Below, in pieces: positions 26,614 to 36,180 of a stretch of DNA of 64,000 nucleotides. The notes under the pieces were generated by a model. The model had not been told where the DNA came from. It made no database searches and saw nothing but the letters and a program-made list of their open reading frames with translations. The position numbers were made by a program, and so were the translations under genes. The stretch is from an uncultured Lachnospiraceae bacterium. Its GTDB lineage: Bacteria; Bacillota; Clostridia; Lachnospirales; Lachnospiraceae. The DNA lies in contig CANRJM010000008.1 in assembly GCA_947630925.1 (NCBI GenBank), forward strand, positions 16,425 through 80,424. Reading direction: 5' to 3'. Position 1 is the stretch's first letter. Each line of letters begins with the position of its first letter.

Positions 26614-27110
26614 AAACTTCCAAAATAGCACGCATTGGTATGTTTGTTGCAGTTGCTTTTGTGCTGAATTATATTGAGGTATTGTTCCCGCTCCAGATCG
26701 GGATACCGGGAGTGAAAATCGGTTTATCCAATATTGTCGTTGTACTGTGCCTCTATGGGTGTTCTGTCAAAGAAACTTTCGGGATTGCTATGTTGCGTAT
26801 TTTGTTGGCGGGTTTGACCTTTGGCAGTTTATATACGCTTTTATACAGTTTTTCCGGCGGCGTTTTCAGTTTTCTTGTCATGATTCTGTTAAAGAAAAGC
26901 GGCAGATTTTCAGTATATGGTGTCAGCATTGCCGGAGGCGTATTCCATAATATTGGACAGCTTGTTGTTGCAGTTTTGGTATTGCAGACGGATTTGCTGC
27001 TGTATTATCTGCCGTTTTTATTGCTTTCGGGCTGTATTGCAGGTCTGGTGGTCGGACTCGCCGCCGCGCTTTTAACGAAAAGGCTGGCTGCTGTTTTTGC
27101 ACAATTTTAA
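26610..27110 (+). CDS. Gx transporter family membrane protein (HepS1-like)
   Basis: This 166-residue, very hydrophobic protein has about five helices. The motif FPLQIGIPGVKIGLSNIVVV (28-47) is typical of the Gx transporter/heptaprenyl diphosphate synthase component I family. Such proteins are seen with Rnf/FMN-transfer or menaquinone genes in Clostridia, but the substrate is unknown. It starts inside the stop region of the HD-GYP gene (ATGA overlap), so the two are co-translated. A terminator follows 90 bp downstream. Confidence 0.83.
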   Translation: MKTSKIARIGMFVAVAFVLNYIEVLFPLQIGIPGVKIGLSNIVVVLCLYGCSVKETFGIAMLRILLAGLTFGSLYTLLYSFSGGVFSFLVMILLKKSGRFSVYGVSIAGGVFHNIGQLVVAVLVLQTDLLLYYLPFLLLSGCIAGLVVGLAAALLTKRLAAVFAQF

Positions 27111-27202
27111 AAAACCATGCGCCTCTGTCTGCTCCGGGGAATAGTCTGCTTTTCTTTTTGGGATTCCTGTTTTCTATCGGAAGATACAATAGAATAATTT
27201 GT

Positions 27203-27241
27203 AAAATACTGCATAGGATATTAGGTATGCAGTATTTTTTG
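27203..27241 (+). terminator. Terminator after the Gx transporter gene
   Basis: A 10-bp (up to 13-bp) stem ATACTGCATA/TATGCAGTAT is followed by TTTTTT. Confidence 0.88.
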
Positions 27242-27309
27242 TACGGGAAATGGAAGGATAAAAACCGGTAGGCTGCAAATAAAGGAGGAGAAGAGACGGA
27301 GGGAAAATA

Positions 27310-27978
27310 ATGGTAGATGAGGAAATTAAAGAATATGGGATAACGGTATTAGACAGCAACATAGAGGGACATAGCATTCGTATGATTTCCATTATTGGGG
27401 AGATTGAAGGACATGAAAGTGCGCAGGAGCGTATGAAAACAACAAAATATGAACACATTCTGCCAATCCTGACTAAAATTCAGGATGCAAAGGATATTGA
27501 CGGTATCCTGTTTTTGATCAATACGGTAGGAGGGGACGTATCCTGTGGACTGGCTCTGGCAGAATTTATTGCCTCGCTTTCTAAACCGACAGTGGCGCTG
27601 GTAATTGGGGACAGCCATTCCATTGGCGTGCCGCTTTCAGTTGCTGCAGATTATACGTTGATTGCGCCAAGCGCAACGGTAATTATCCATCCGGTTCGTA
27701 TGAATGGACCCGTACTGGGCGCGCCCCAGACCTATGAATATTTTAATCTGATTCAGGAGAGGATTACGCAGTTTATTGCAACTCATTCAGCCGTATCAAA
27801 AGAGCAGGTAATCGAATGGATGGTCTCTCCCGGAATTTTAAGCAGGGATTTGGGGACTATTTTTGTTGGGAAAGAGGCGGTAGACGCCGGATTATTTCAA
27901 GAAGTAGGAGGCATTTGCGAAGCATTGCAAAAACTGCGGACAATGATCGCGGAGATGAAGGAAACGAATGAGGCATAG
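27310..27978 (+). CDS. TepA-like ClpP family serine protease
   Basis: This 222-residue member of the ClpP/crotonase fold resembles TepA/YmfB. It has LFLINTVGGDVSCGLALAEFI with the GGDV substrate-binding loop, a catalytic-serine strand GDSHSIGVPLSVAA, and the His-bearing IIHPVRM. In Bacillus TepA is linked to protein secretion and to degradation of small acid-soluble spore proteins in related enzymes. It is cytoplasmic with no signal peptide. GGAGG lies before ATG 27310. A promoter for uppP lies 27 bp after its end. Confidence 0.88.
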   Translation: MVDEEIKEYGITVLDSNIEGHSIRMISIIGEIEGHESAQERMKTTKYEHILPILTKIQDAKDIDGILFLINTVGGDVSCGLALAEFIASLSKPTVALVIGDSHSIGVPLSVAADYTLIAPSATVIIHPVRMNGPVLGAPQTYEYFNLIQERITQFIATHSAVSKEQVIEWMVSPGILSRDLGTIFVGKEAVDAGLFQEVGGICEALQKLRTMIAEMKETNEA

Positions 27979-28004
27979 ACAGAGTGGAAAGCCGACGGAG
28001 AGAT

Positions 28005-28033
28005 TTGCAATTCTTCTCGAATAAAGATATAAT
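28005..28033 (+). promoter_or_regulatory. uppP promoter
   Basis: TTGCAA, a 17-bp spacer and TATAAT. Confidence 0.85.
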
Positions 28034-28054
28034 GTTATAAAAAGAAAAATGAAA

Positions 28055-28079
28055 GTTTCGTGGGAGTTTCCCACGAAAC
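28055..28079 (+). promoter_or_regulatory. Perfect 11-bp hairpin in the uppP leader
   Basis: GTTTCGTGGGA and TCCCACGAAAC are separated by three bases and lie about 15 nt after the expected transcription start. It has no U run. It may stabilise the 5' end or regulate expression. Confidence 0.5.
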
Positions 28080-28109
28080 AAAGCGACTGAAGTTTGAAAG
28101 GATGTTTTT

Positions 28110-28982
28110 ATGCCAATTTGGAAAGCAATCGTATTAGGTGTGATTCAGGGAGCTGCGGAATTTCTTCCGATCAGCAGTTCCGGTCATCTTGTAATTGTAA
28201 AAGAAATTCTGGGAGTTGATTTAGAAAGCGGCGGTATCTTTTTTGATGTTATGCTTCATCTGGGAACGCTGTTTGCTATATTTATTGCCTTTTGGAAGGA
28301 TATTCGGCATCTGATCGCAGAGGGAATACATATTGTTTTGGATATTTTCTGCAATCTGGCTGCAGCAGTCAGAAATTTATTTGGCGGAGAGTGTAAATAT
28401 CGGAAAGTGATACGCAGTTCGTATCGGAAACTGGTAGTGTTGATTATTGTGTCTACCATTCCCACAGGAATCATCGGCGTATTCTTATCCGATGTGATAG
28501 AAATGGCAAATGGTATTGTATTAATACCCGGCATCTGTCTGTTGATTACGGCAATGTTTTTGTGGATTGCGGATGCGGCGGATCCCGGTGAAAAACGGCC
28601 GAAGGAAGTAAGCTATCTGAACGCAGGAGCCGTGGGAGTTGCGCAGGGACTTGCTACCATGCCGGGCATTTCCCGTTCCGGTACTACGATTACAGCCTGT
28701 CTGCTCTGCGGATTTGAAAAAAAATTTGCCGTAAAATATTCCTTTATTATGTCGATTCCGGCAGTATTGGGCGCGGTTGTCCTGGAAATCAAAGATGTAA
28801 GTAGTCTGTCGCTGTCTGGACAAGATATTCTTTCCTGCATGATTGCTACGATCATTGCAGCTATCGTAGGTTATCTGTCCATCTGCTTTATGATGCGTCT
28901 GATACGGGGGAAAAAGTATAAATATTTTGCTATTTATTGTGCAGTAGCAGGACTTTGCACCATAGGTTATTATATTTTATAA
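28110..28982 (+). CDS. uppP: Undecaprenyl-diphosphatase UppP (BacA)
   Basis: This 290-residue integral membrane phosphatase regenerates undecaprenyl phosphate, the lipid carrier for peptidoglycan and wall polymers; extra copies give bacitracin resistance. It has about eight helices and the two family motifs, EFLPISSSGHLV (about 17-28) and MPGISRSGTTI (about 184-194), which form the active site. It fits the neighbouring cell-wall genes (NlpC/P60, LCP, carboxypeptidase) in theme but has its own promoter and leader hairpin. Confidence 0.96.
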   Translation: MPIWKAIVLGVIQGAAEFLPISSSGHLVIVKEILGVDLESGGIFFDVMLHLGTLFAIFIAFWKDIRHLIAEGIHIVLDIFCNLAAAVRNLFGGECKYRKVIRSSYRKLVVLIIVSTIPTGIIGVFLSDVIEMANGIVLIPGICLLITAMFLWIADAADPGEKRPKEVSYLNAGAVGVAQGLATMPGISRSGTTITACLLCGFEKKFAVKYSFIMSIPAVLGAVVLEIKDVSSLSLSGQDILSCMIATIIAAIVGYLSICFMMRLIRGKKYKYFAIYCAVAGLCTIGYYIL

Positions 28983-29091
28983 GAGCAGCGCAAACGTATC
29001 TGAGCGTCGCCGCTTATTTGAACGGGTGTGCATAGTGTCAATCCGGGTTTGGCAATGATTGATAAGAAGGGAAAAAGGAGATTTTAAGACC

Positions 29092-32001
29092 ATGGCTTCA
29101 GCAGCATCTTCGGGAAAGAAGGCGAACCGTAAAGCTGGAAAAACGGCGAATACGGCGCGGAAAAGCAGTGGGAAAGGAACGAGAACCGCTTCTTCCGCAG
29201 GAAAAAATACCCGTACTGAAAGAAAAGGAAAGAAAAAAACGATTGATGAAATTAACGCATATCAGGATTATCAGGCGTTTGAGTTTGGCATTACGATATT
29301 TGTCATTGCGATTCTTTCTATTTTCCTCTATTTGTCTTATTTTGGTCTGACAGGGAAAGCAGGCGTTGTAATAGGAGGATTTGCTTTTGGGATTTTTGGA
29401 TGGTTTGCCTGGTTTTTTCCGCTGTTTTGCCTGATTGGCTTTGTCTTTTCTGTAGTCAATTCCGGCGACAGAAGGATTTATCGCAGAATATTCAGCTTTT
29501 TAGGAATTGTTTTATCTTTACTGGCATTATTTGATTTATTGTTTCAACGCCAGATTATTACCGAATATTATACCAGTAATCATGTGCTGCACCGTAATTA
29601 CTTTGAGTGTATGTATCTGACCTGTCAAAATGTTGTTACGCGTGGAAAATTAAGCGGTGGTCTGCTTGGACGTGCTGTCAGCGCTTTGTTTTCAAAGATC
29701 ATTGGAGAGGTTGGCGCGTGTGTGATCCTGTTTGCCCTCCTGTTATTCTGTCTGTATTTATTCTATGGTTTGGAATGGATGGGACGGCTGAGGAAGCGAA
29801 ATGCTTACCGGCGGGAAATGGAAGAAATATCGGTTCAGGTACGCGATGAAGAAGAGTATCAAAAGCCTTCCTATCGTATCTTTCAGGGGAATCCGGCGGA
29901 GAAAGGGCGAAAAAGCGCAGAAAGAAGTTACGGACCGCAGGAGAGACAGATTACCGGTAAACAGGGCACTAGAAGAGAATTGCAAAAGGCGCCAAAGATA
30001 CAGATGTTTGATTTGCAGGAGTTAAATGAGAGAATCGATCGCATGGAGCATACGATGGCGGAACAGGGGATGGTTCCGGAAAAGCAGTCGGACAACCAGT
30101 CGGACAACCTACAGGAGTCTGTACAGAAATTAGACCAAATACCGATTTATCGCAATGAATTAAATGAAAAATTTGGCAATAAAAAGAATGAAAAAAAAGC
30201 GATTCCAAAAGAGCCTGTTCCAGTGGAGCCGCCGGTTCCGGCAAAACCAATGGCTTCCTTTGCGCATAAGGAAGAGGTTACCGACGTTACTCCATCTGTC
30301 CAAAAAGCCGCCATGGCGAAAGAAAGCCTTCATAAAGAGCAGAAGCCGCTCAGTGGGCGGAAGGAGAGCATGGGACAGGCGACAGACGGGAAGATGGAGG
30401 GCATGAAACAGACGTCTGCAGTACAGAAGGCCGGGGAAACGGCAAAGGAAGAAAAACCTTATGAATTTCCTCCGATTACATTGCTTTCTCTGCCGCAAAA
30501 AAAAGACAGCAGGCAAAGCGACAGCGAATTGCGCTTGACGGCTTCAAAATTGCAGGATACATTAAAGAGTTTCCATGTCAACGTACAGATGGGAGCTGTT
30601 ACCTGTGGACCGACGGTTACCAGATATGAGCTTCTGCCAGAGCAGGGAGTCCGCGTCAATAAAATCACAAATCTGGCAGATGATCTGAAACTCAGTCTGG
30701 CGGCGCCGAGTATCCGAATTGAAGCGCCGATTCCGGGAAAAGCCGCGGTTGGCGTGGAGGTACCCAATCCTTCCCCCGATTCCGTTTTTTTTCGCGAACT
30801 TCTGGAAGAAGAGAATTTTAAAAAAGCCAAGTCTGCCCTGACGTTTGCCGTCGGTAAAGATATTGCGGGGAAACTGATTTTAGCAGATATTACAAAAATG
30901 CCGCATCTATTGATAGCGGGAGCAACCGGGTCCGGTAAATCCGTCTGTATCAATACTCTGATTATGAGTATTTTATATAAGGCAGATCCCAATGATGTGA
31001 AGTTGATCATGATTGATCCAAAAGTAGTTGAATTGAGTGTATACAATGGTATCCCGCATCTGTTCTGCCCGGTAGTAACCGATCCGAAAGAGGCTGCGGC
31101 TGCATTAAACTGGGCAGTCCGTGAGATGATGGAACGTTATAATAAATTTAAGGAGCTTGGCGTCCGCAGTATTGCAGGCTATAATGAAAAGGTAATGCAG
31201 GCAGGAAATACGGAAACGTCCGGATACACCAAAATGCCATATCTGGTCGTGGTCGTAGATGAATTTGCTGATTTAATGATGGTGGCGTCCAAAGAAGTTG
31301 AGGATGCCGTATGCCGTTTGGCGCAGCTTGCCAGAGCAGCCGGAATTCATCTGGTGCTTGCGACACAGCGTCCTTCGGTAAATGTCATTACCGGTGTGAT
31401 TAAGGCAAATATTCCGTCCAGAATTGCATTTTCCGTTTCCTCTCTCATTGATTCCCGTACGATTTTGGACAAGGGCGGCGCAGAGAAACTGCTCGGAAAG
31501 GGCGATATGTTATTCTTCCCTTCCGGCTATTCGGAGCCGGTCCGCGTGCAGGGCGCGTTTATTTCCGATAAGGAAGTCAGTGATGTGGTAAATTTCCTGT
31601 GTGATAACAATGAAACGCCGGAATATAATCATGATGTTACGGAGATGGTTAACCTGCCTCCGGAGGAAAACGATGCGAAGGAAAAGAAACCACAGGAAGA
31701 AAGAGATGAATATTTTGAAGATGCCGGAAGGTTTGTGATTGAATCAGAGCGCGCGGCCGCAGGACAGTTGCAAAGGCGTTTTTCCATTGGATTTAACCGG
31801 GCAGGACGAATTATTGACCAGTTACATAAGGCGGGGGTTGTCGGTCCGGCAGAAGGGACAAAACCGCGCAAAGTTTTACTGACGATGGAAGAATTTGAAC
31901 AGATGCTTTCCGGAAAGGATGATTCGGTATCACAGGAGGAAATGGAATCCATGGTAAAGGAGATGGAAGAGTCCGCTGTAACGGACGAGATACTTTCCTA
32001 G
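29092..32001 (+). CDS. ftsK: FtsK/SpoIIIE family DNA translocase
   Basis: This 969-residue septum-located, double-stranded DNA pump moves chromosome out of the division or sporulation septum. A basic N-tail (1-55) precedes four membrane helices (about 65-220) and a long charged, Gln/Pro-rich linker (230-470). FtsK alpha/beta motor follows with Walker A GATGSGKS (610-617) and Walker B VVVVDEFADLMM, and a C-terminal winged-helix gamma domain reads RRFSIGFNRAGRIIDQL. ATG 29092 follows AAAGGAG; the TTG at 29059 is only an open-frame extension. The single-copy full-length form probably serves both FtsK and SpoIIIE roles. Confidence 0.97.
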   Translation: MASAASSGKKANRKAGKTANTARKSSGKGTRTASSAGKNTRTERKGKKKTIDEINAYQDYQAFEFGITIFVIAILSIFLYLSYFGLTGKAGVVIGGFAFGIFGWFAWFFPLFCLIGFVFSVVNSGDRRIYRRIFSFLGIVLSLLALFDLLFQRQIITEYYTSNHVLHRNYFECMYLTCQNVVTRGKLSGGLLGRAVSALFSKIIGEVGACVILFALLLFCLYLFYGLEWMGRLRKRNAYRREMEEISVQVRDEEEYQKPSYRIFQGNPAEKGRKSAERSYGPQERQITGKQGTRRELQKAPKIQMFDLQELNERIDRMEHTMAEQGMVPEKQSDNQSDNLQESVQKLDQIPIYRNELNEKFGNKKNEKKAIPKEPVPVEPPVPAKPMASFAHKEEVTDVTPSVQKAAMAKESLHKEQKPLSGRKESMGQATDGKMEGMKQTSAVQKAGETAKEEKPYEFPPITLLSLPQKKDSRQSDSELRLTASKLQDTLKSFHVNVQMGAVTCGPTVTRYELLPEQGVRVNKITNLADDLKLSLAAPSIRIEAPIPGKAAVGVEVPNPSPDSVFFRELLEEENFKKAKSALTFAVGKDIAGKLILADITKMPHLLIAGATGSGKSVCINTLIMSILYKADPNDVKLIMIDPKVVELSVYNGIPHLFCPVVTDPKEAAAALNWAVREMMERYNKFKELGVRSIAGYNEKVMQAGNTETSGYTKMPYLVVVVDEFADLMMVASKEVEDAVCRLAQLARAAGIHLVLATQRPSVNVITGVIKANIPSRIAFSVSSLIDSRTILDKGGAEKLLGKGDMLFFPSGYSEPVRVQGAFISDKEVSDVVNFLCDNNETPEYNHDVTEMVNLPPEENDAKEKKPQEERDEYFEDAGRFVIESERAAAGQLQRRFSIGFNRAGRIIDQLHKAGVVGPAEGTKPRKVLLTMEEFEQMLSGKDDSVSQEEMESMVKEMEESAVTDEILS

Positions 32002-32041
32002 GAAAAGAGAAATCGATGGAAGCTCAGAAATGGAGAATGAT

Positions 32042-32995
32042 ATGTTTCATGGGGCGCTGATTACAAATGCTTTTTTAAGAACGGATAAATTTACGGAACA
32101 TTATGAATGGTTAAAAAAAGCGGCGGAGAAATATAAGATGACTTTGTCGCTTTTTGAGAATACGGATTTATTCTATCCGGTTGGACAGGAGAATGCTGCC
32201 TCCGAACGTATTGCTGAAATTGTGTCACAAAATGATTTTGTCATCTATTGGGATAAGGATATTTTGCAGGGGAAGATTCTGGATTGTTTTTGCCGCGAGC
32301 GGGGAATTCGCATTTTTAATCCAATCTCTGCCATTGGTATTTGTGATAACAAATTTGAGACGTATCAAAAACTGTGGGAGTGGAACCGCAGCGCGCCTTC
32401 TGATAGGCAGATTCCTTTGATTCCCACAGTGGCCGCTCCTATGACCTATGAGAATATCGGTTACACAAAACAGGATTTTGTATTAAAGATCATTCAAAGG
32501 CTGAAACTTCCTCTTGTGATCAAGGAATGTTATGGCTCCTTTGGAATGCAGGTTTATCTGGCGAGGACAGAAGAGGAAGTTTATGATTATACGAAACGAT
32601 TAGAGGGAACCCCTTTTTTATACCAGAAATATCTGGAAAACTCCCATGGGAGGGACGTCCGGCTGCAGGTAGTTGGAAACCATGTTGTTGCAGCGATGGC
32701 GCGTTATGCAAAAGAGGGGGATTTCCGCGCCAATATTACGAATGGCGGACGGATGGAAAGGTATTGCCCGGATAAAGAGGAATGTGATTTGGCAGTACGC
32801 ACGGTTCAGGCATTGGGCTTGGATTTTGCAGGAGTAGATTTGCTTTTTTCAAAACGGGATGGAACAAAAGCAGATGTGGTTTGCGAGGTTAACTCCAATG
32901 CACACTTTAAAAATATTTATGCCTGTACGGGCGTAAATGCAGCAGATGAAATCCTGTATTATATCAGAGAGCAGCTTATGGGGAAAAGAGTATGA
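32042..32995 (+). CDS. RimK-like ATP-grasp ligase, first of a pair
   Basis: This protein of about 317 residues has an N-terminal preATP-grasp domain and a C-terminal ATP-grasp domain. ATP-binding Lys is seen in VIKECYGSFGMQVYLA, the central DVRLQVVGNHVVAAMARYA strand in two halves, and metal-binding EVNSNAHF near the end. RimK relatives form amide bonds between a carboxylate and an amine, for example glutamate addition or cofactor tailing. The substrate is unknown. ATG 32042 has TGGAG upstream; ATG 32030 gives a 4-residue longer form. It shares an ATGA overlap with a second ATP-grasp gene. Confidence 0.88.
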   Translation: MFHGALITNAFLRTDKFTEHYEWLKKAAEKYKMTLSLFENTDLFYPVGQENAASERIAEIVSQNDFVIYWDKDILQGKILDCFCRERGIRIFNPISAIGICDNKFETYQKLWEWNRSAPSDRQIPLIPTVAAPMTYENIGYTKQDFVLKIIQRLKLPLVIKECYGSFGMQVYLARTEEEVYDYTKRLEGTPFLYQKYLENSHGRDVRLQVVGNHVVAAMARYAKEGDFRANITNGGRMERYCPDKEECDLAVRTVQALGLDFAGVDLLFSKRDGTKADVVCEVNSNAHFKNIYACTGVNAADEILYYIREQLMGKRV

Positions 32996-33942
32996 TCGGT
33001 TATTTAGTATATCATCCGAAGGAAGCGGAGAAGAATCAGGCATTTATCAGGCTTTTTGAGGAGGAGGGAAAAAAGGAAAGCATTTTTTTCTCTTATGTTT
33101 CCCATGAACAGTATCAATCGGAGCCTCTGCCTGATTTTGTACTGAACCGGACAAGAAGTCCGCAGGTCAGTATGTGGTATGAAAAGCGTCATATACCGGT
33201 TTTTCATAGCGCTTTTTTGACAGAGCTTGGAAATCATAAAATGAAAACATTAGAGTTTTTAGAGAGGCATTTACCGGAAAAAGTCCTCTGTCAGAAATGG
33301 GCGCCGGATTCCGTATTTCTATCTGCGGAACAAGTTGATGGCTGTATCAGGCGTTTGAAGCAGTTTCAGGGCGCGTTGACAGAGCGTATGCAGTATCAGG
33401 TGTTAGAATCGGTCCTGCCCGGAAAAAATCTGTCCCGTTTTTGGGATAGAAGGGCGCCTGTCATAAAAAGCGTAGATGGGCATGGCGGAACAGAGGTAGA
33501 AATGCTTCCCCTTTCCAAAATACTACCGGTATTGCAGCGTTTTTCGGGGAAGGATTGTATCCTGCAGGAGCAGATTCCAAGTGAAGGAAAAGATTTGCGT
33601 ATCTATGTCCTGGGAAATCAGATTTATCAGGCAGTTTGCAGACAGGGACGGAAAGACTTCCGTTCAAATTATTCGCTGGGCGGAACGGCTGCCACTTATG
33701 CGCTTTCAAAAAAAGAGCGGGAATGGATTCAATTTTTTTTACAGGCCTTTCATCGAGAAACGCTTGGGTTGGCAGGATTGGATTTTATCATAGACACCGG
33801 GGGACGTCTGATATTTAATGAGTTAGAAGAAATGGCAGGCTGCCGTATGCTGTACCGGCATACGGAATGCAACATCGTAAGGGATTATGTTGTCTGGCTG
33901 AAAAAAAATATGGAAAATAAGGGTTGTCATAAAGGTGTATGA
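32992..33942 (+). CDS. ATP-grasp ligase, second of a pair
   Basis: This 316-residue, diverged ATP-grasp protein has VIKSVDGHGGTEVEM (Lys and Gly-rich loop), DLRIYVLGNQIYQAVCRQ and FNELEEMAGCRMLY as its metal site. Its N-terminal 110 residues differ from the first protein but share the VLNRTR pattern of preATP-grasp domains that bind the substrate. Overlap with its partner (32992-32995) means the two are co-translated, and they may act on one substrate in sequence or as a heterodimer. Nothing adjacent reveals the substrate: fhs follows 62 bp downstream. Confidence 0.82.
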   Translation: MIGYLVYHPKEAEKNQAFIRLFEEEGKKESIFFSYVSHEQYQSEPLPDFVLNRTRSPQVSMWYEKRHIPVFHSAFLTELGNHKMKTLEFLERHLPEKVLCQKWAPDSVFLSAEQVDGCIRRLKQFQGALTERMQYQVLESVLPGKNLSRFWDRRAPVIKSVDGHGGTEVEMLPLSKILPVLQRFSGKDCILQEQIPSEGKDLRIYVLGNQIYQAVCRQGRKDFRSNYSLGGTAATYALSKKEREWIQFFLQAFHRETLGLAGLDFIIDTGGRLIFNELEEMAGCRMLYRHTECNIVRDYVVWLKKNMENKGCHKGV

Positions 33943-34004
33943 TAGGATATGATAACAGGGGATCAGGATAACGATATTTGGCAAAGTAAGGCAGGAGGGA
34001 TTTT

Positions 34005-35675
34005 ATGAAATCAGATATTGAAATTGCACAGGAGGCAAGCATGCTTCCAATCAGGGAAGTTGCAGAGCAACTGGATATTTTAGAAGAAGATTTGGAGTAT
34101 TATGGGAAGTATAAAGCAAAGATCACGGATGAACTTTGGGAAAAGATAAAAGGAAATCCGGATGGAAAACTGGTTTTGGTAACGGCAATTAATCCGACAC
34201 CTGCAGGCGAGGGCAAGACAACGACGACAGTAGGACTTGGACAGGCATTGGGAAAACTGGGAAAGAAAGTCGCAATTGCACTGCGCGAACCTTCTCTGGG
34301 GCCATGTTTTGGCGTGAAAGGCGGGGCGGCCGGAGGCGGTTATGCCCAAGCTGTTCCAATGGAGGATTTGAATCTTCATTTTACAGGAGATTTTCATGCG
34401 ATTACATCTGCCAATAATTTACTTGCCGCTATGTTAGATAATCATATCAAGCAGGGGAATCGTTTGCGCATTGATACCAATCAGATTGTCTGGAAACGCT
34501 GCGTGGATATGAATGACCGGGTTCTTCGGAATATTGTAGTCGGTCTTGGAAGGGCGGCAGACGGCGTAGTAAGAGAGGATCATTTTATTATTTCGGTTGC
34601 ATCGGAAATTATGGCCATTCTTTGTCTGGCAGAAAACATGAAAGATTTAAAGGAACGTCTGGCTAAAATTATTGTAGCGTACGATTATGACGGACAGCCG
34701 GTAACGGCAGAACAGTTAAATGCAGTAGGTGCGATGGCTGCGCTTTTAAAGGACGCCATCAAACCCAATTTGATTCAGACAATAGAAAATACGCCGGCTT
34801 TTGTGCATGGAGGTCCGTTTGCTAATATTGCGCATGGCTGCAACAGCGTGCGTGCAACAAAAACAGCATTAAAAGCGGCTGATTATGTCATTACGGAGGC
34901 AGGGTTTGGCGCCGATTTGGGCGCAGAGAAGTTTTTAGATATCAAGTGCCGGATGGCGGGATTGAAGCCGGATGCCGTGGTGCTTGTAGCGACGGTACGC
35001 GCTTTGAAATACAATGGCGGCGTTGCAAAGGATGACTTGAATACCGAGAATTTAGAAGCCCTGAAAAAGGGAATTGTCAATCTGGAAAAGCATATTGAAA
35101 ATATAGCAAAATATAAGATTCCATGTGTTGTTACCCTAAACCGTTTTCTATCTGACAGCGATGCAGAACTTGCATATGTACAGGAGTTCTGTGAAAGCCG
35201 CGGGTGCGCATTCGCTTTATCTGAAGTCTGGGAAAAGGGCGGCGAAGGCGGCATAGAGTTAGCGAACCGGGTATTGGAAACATTGGACAGTAAGAAAAGC
35301 AATTTTATTCCGCTTTATGATGAAAAACTTTCTATCAGAGAAAAAATCGAAACGATTGCAAAGGAAATCTACGGCGCTTCGAATGTTACATATGCTCCGG
35401 CGGCAAGCCAGGAAATTAACAGGCTGGAAAAGCTTGGTTACGGTAATACGCCGATTTGCATGGCCAAAAATCAGTACTCCTTATCGGATGATCCAAAATG
35501 GTTAGGACGTCCGGAAGATTTTACCATCACAATCCGGGAGGTTTATATATCAGCCGGCGCCGGGTTTGTCGTAGCGATTACCGGTACGGTTATGACAATG
35601 CCAGGGCTTCCGCTTCATCCGGCTGCAGAGCGCATTGATGTGGATGACAATGGAAGAATCGTCGGGTTATCGTAA
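34005..35675 (+). CDS. fhs: Formate-tetrahydrofolate ligase
   Basis: This 556-residue enzyme makes 10-formyl-THF from formate, ATP and THF, the entry to the methyl branch of acetogenesis and to purine one-carbon supply. The conserved nucleotide site [20 protein letters not shown] spans about 63-82, and [21 protein letters not shown] (split by context) follows. Length and motifs are typical. AGGAGG lies before ATG 34005. A bidirectional terminator follows. Fhs alone does not prove acetogenesis, as many Lachnospiraceae carry it. Confidence 0.98.
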   Translation: MKSDIEIAQEASMLPIREVAEQLDILEEDLEYYGKYKAKITDELWEKIKGNPDGKLVLVTAINPTPAGEGKTTTTVGLGQALGKLGKKVAIALREPSLGPCFGVKGGAAGGGYAQAVPMEDLNLHFTGDFHAITSANNLLAAMLDNHIKQGNRLRIDTNQIVWKRCVDMNDRVLRNIVVGLGRAADGVVREDHFIISVASEIMAILCLAENMKDLKERLAKIIVAYDYDGQPVTAEQLNAVGAMAALLKDAIKPNLIQTIENTPAFVHGGPFANIAHGCNSVRATKTALKAADYVITEAGFGADLGAEKFLDIKCRMAGLKPDAVVLVATVRALKYNGGVAKDDLNTENLEALKKGIVNLEKHIENIAKYKIPCVVTLNRFLSDSDAELAYVQEFCESRGCAFALSEVWEKGGEGGIELANRVLETLDSKKSNFIPLYDEKLSIREKIETIAKEIYGASNVTYAPAASQEINRLEKLGYGNTPICMAKNQYSLSDDPKWLGRPEDFTITIREVYISAGAGFVVAITGTVMTMPGLPLHPAAERIDVDDNGRIVGLS

Positions 35676-35696
35676 GCAGAAGAGGTTTTAAAAAGA

Positions 35697-35722
35697 GGCA
35701 GCGCGCAGGCGCTGCCCCTTTT
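35697..35722. terminator. Bidirectional terminator between fhs and pyrI
   Basis: An 8-bp stem GGCAGCGC/GCGCTGCC is followed by CCTTTT on the plus strand. On the minus strand it is followed by TCTTTTTAAAA, so it can end both fhs and pyrBI. Confidence 0.88.
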
Positions 35723-36146
35723 AATTACCTTTAAATTTTGATTCACAATAGATGCAGCGGTAGATACGGTTTTCACGGTCTGTCAGCTTAAAGGTATGCG
35801 GCAGCTCCTGTTCAATGGAAGTAATGCAGCGCGGATTTTTGCATTTGATAATATTGGTTACCCTGTCCGGGAGCGACAGGGAGTGTTTTTCAACAATCTC
35901 ATTGTCTTTGATAATATTAATGGTAATTTTATGGTCCAGGACGCCAAGTACGCTTAAATCAACGTCAAACGGCCCTTCAATCTTAATAATATCTTTTTTT
36001 CCCATTTTATTGCTTCTGGCATTTTTAATAATGGCAACCGAGCAGTCTAACTTTTCCAGATTCAGGTATTCGTATATTTTCATTGCGCCGCCTGCCTGAA
36101 TATGATCGATTACGACGCCTTCATTTAAACCACCAATATTTAACAT
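35721..36146 (-). CDS. pyrI: Aspartate carbamoyltransferase regulatory chain
   Basis: This 141-residue chain carries an N-terminal nucleotide-binding allosteric domain and a C-terminal zinc domain with Cys102, Cys107, Cys131 and Cys134 (CKNPRC and CIYC). These hold the catalytic chain contact. It makes the enzyme respond to CTP and ATP. It follows pyrB by 34 bp on the minus strand and ends at the shared terminator. Its presence means feedback control of pyrimidine synthesis by holoenzyme assembly rather than the simple trimeric enzyme of Bacillus. Confidence 0.96.
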   Translation of the reverse strand: MLNIGGLNEGVVIDHIQAGGAMKIYEYLNLEKLDCSVAIIKNARSNKMGKKDIIKIEGPFDVDLSVLGVLDHKITINIIKDNEIVEKHSLSLPDRVTNIIKCKNPRCITSIEQELPHTFKLTDRENRIYRCIYCESKFKGN

Positions 36147-36180
36147 GATAATCCTCCTATCTTTATTGTTTCCGGCAATC

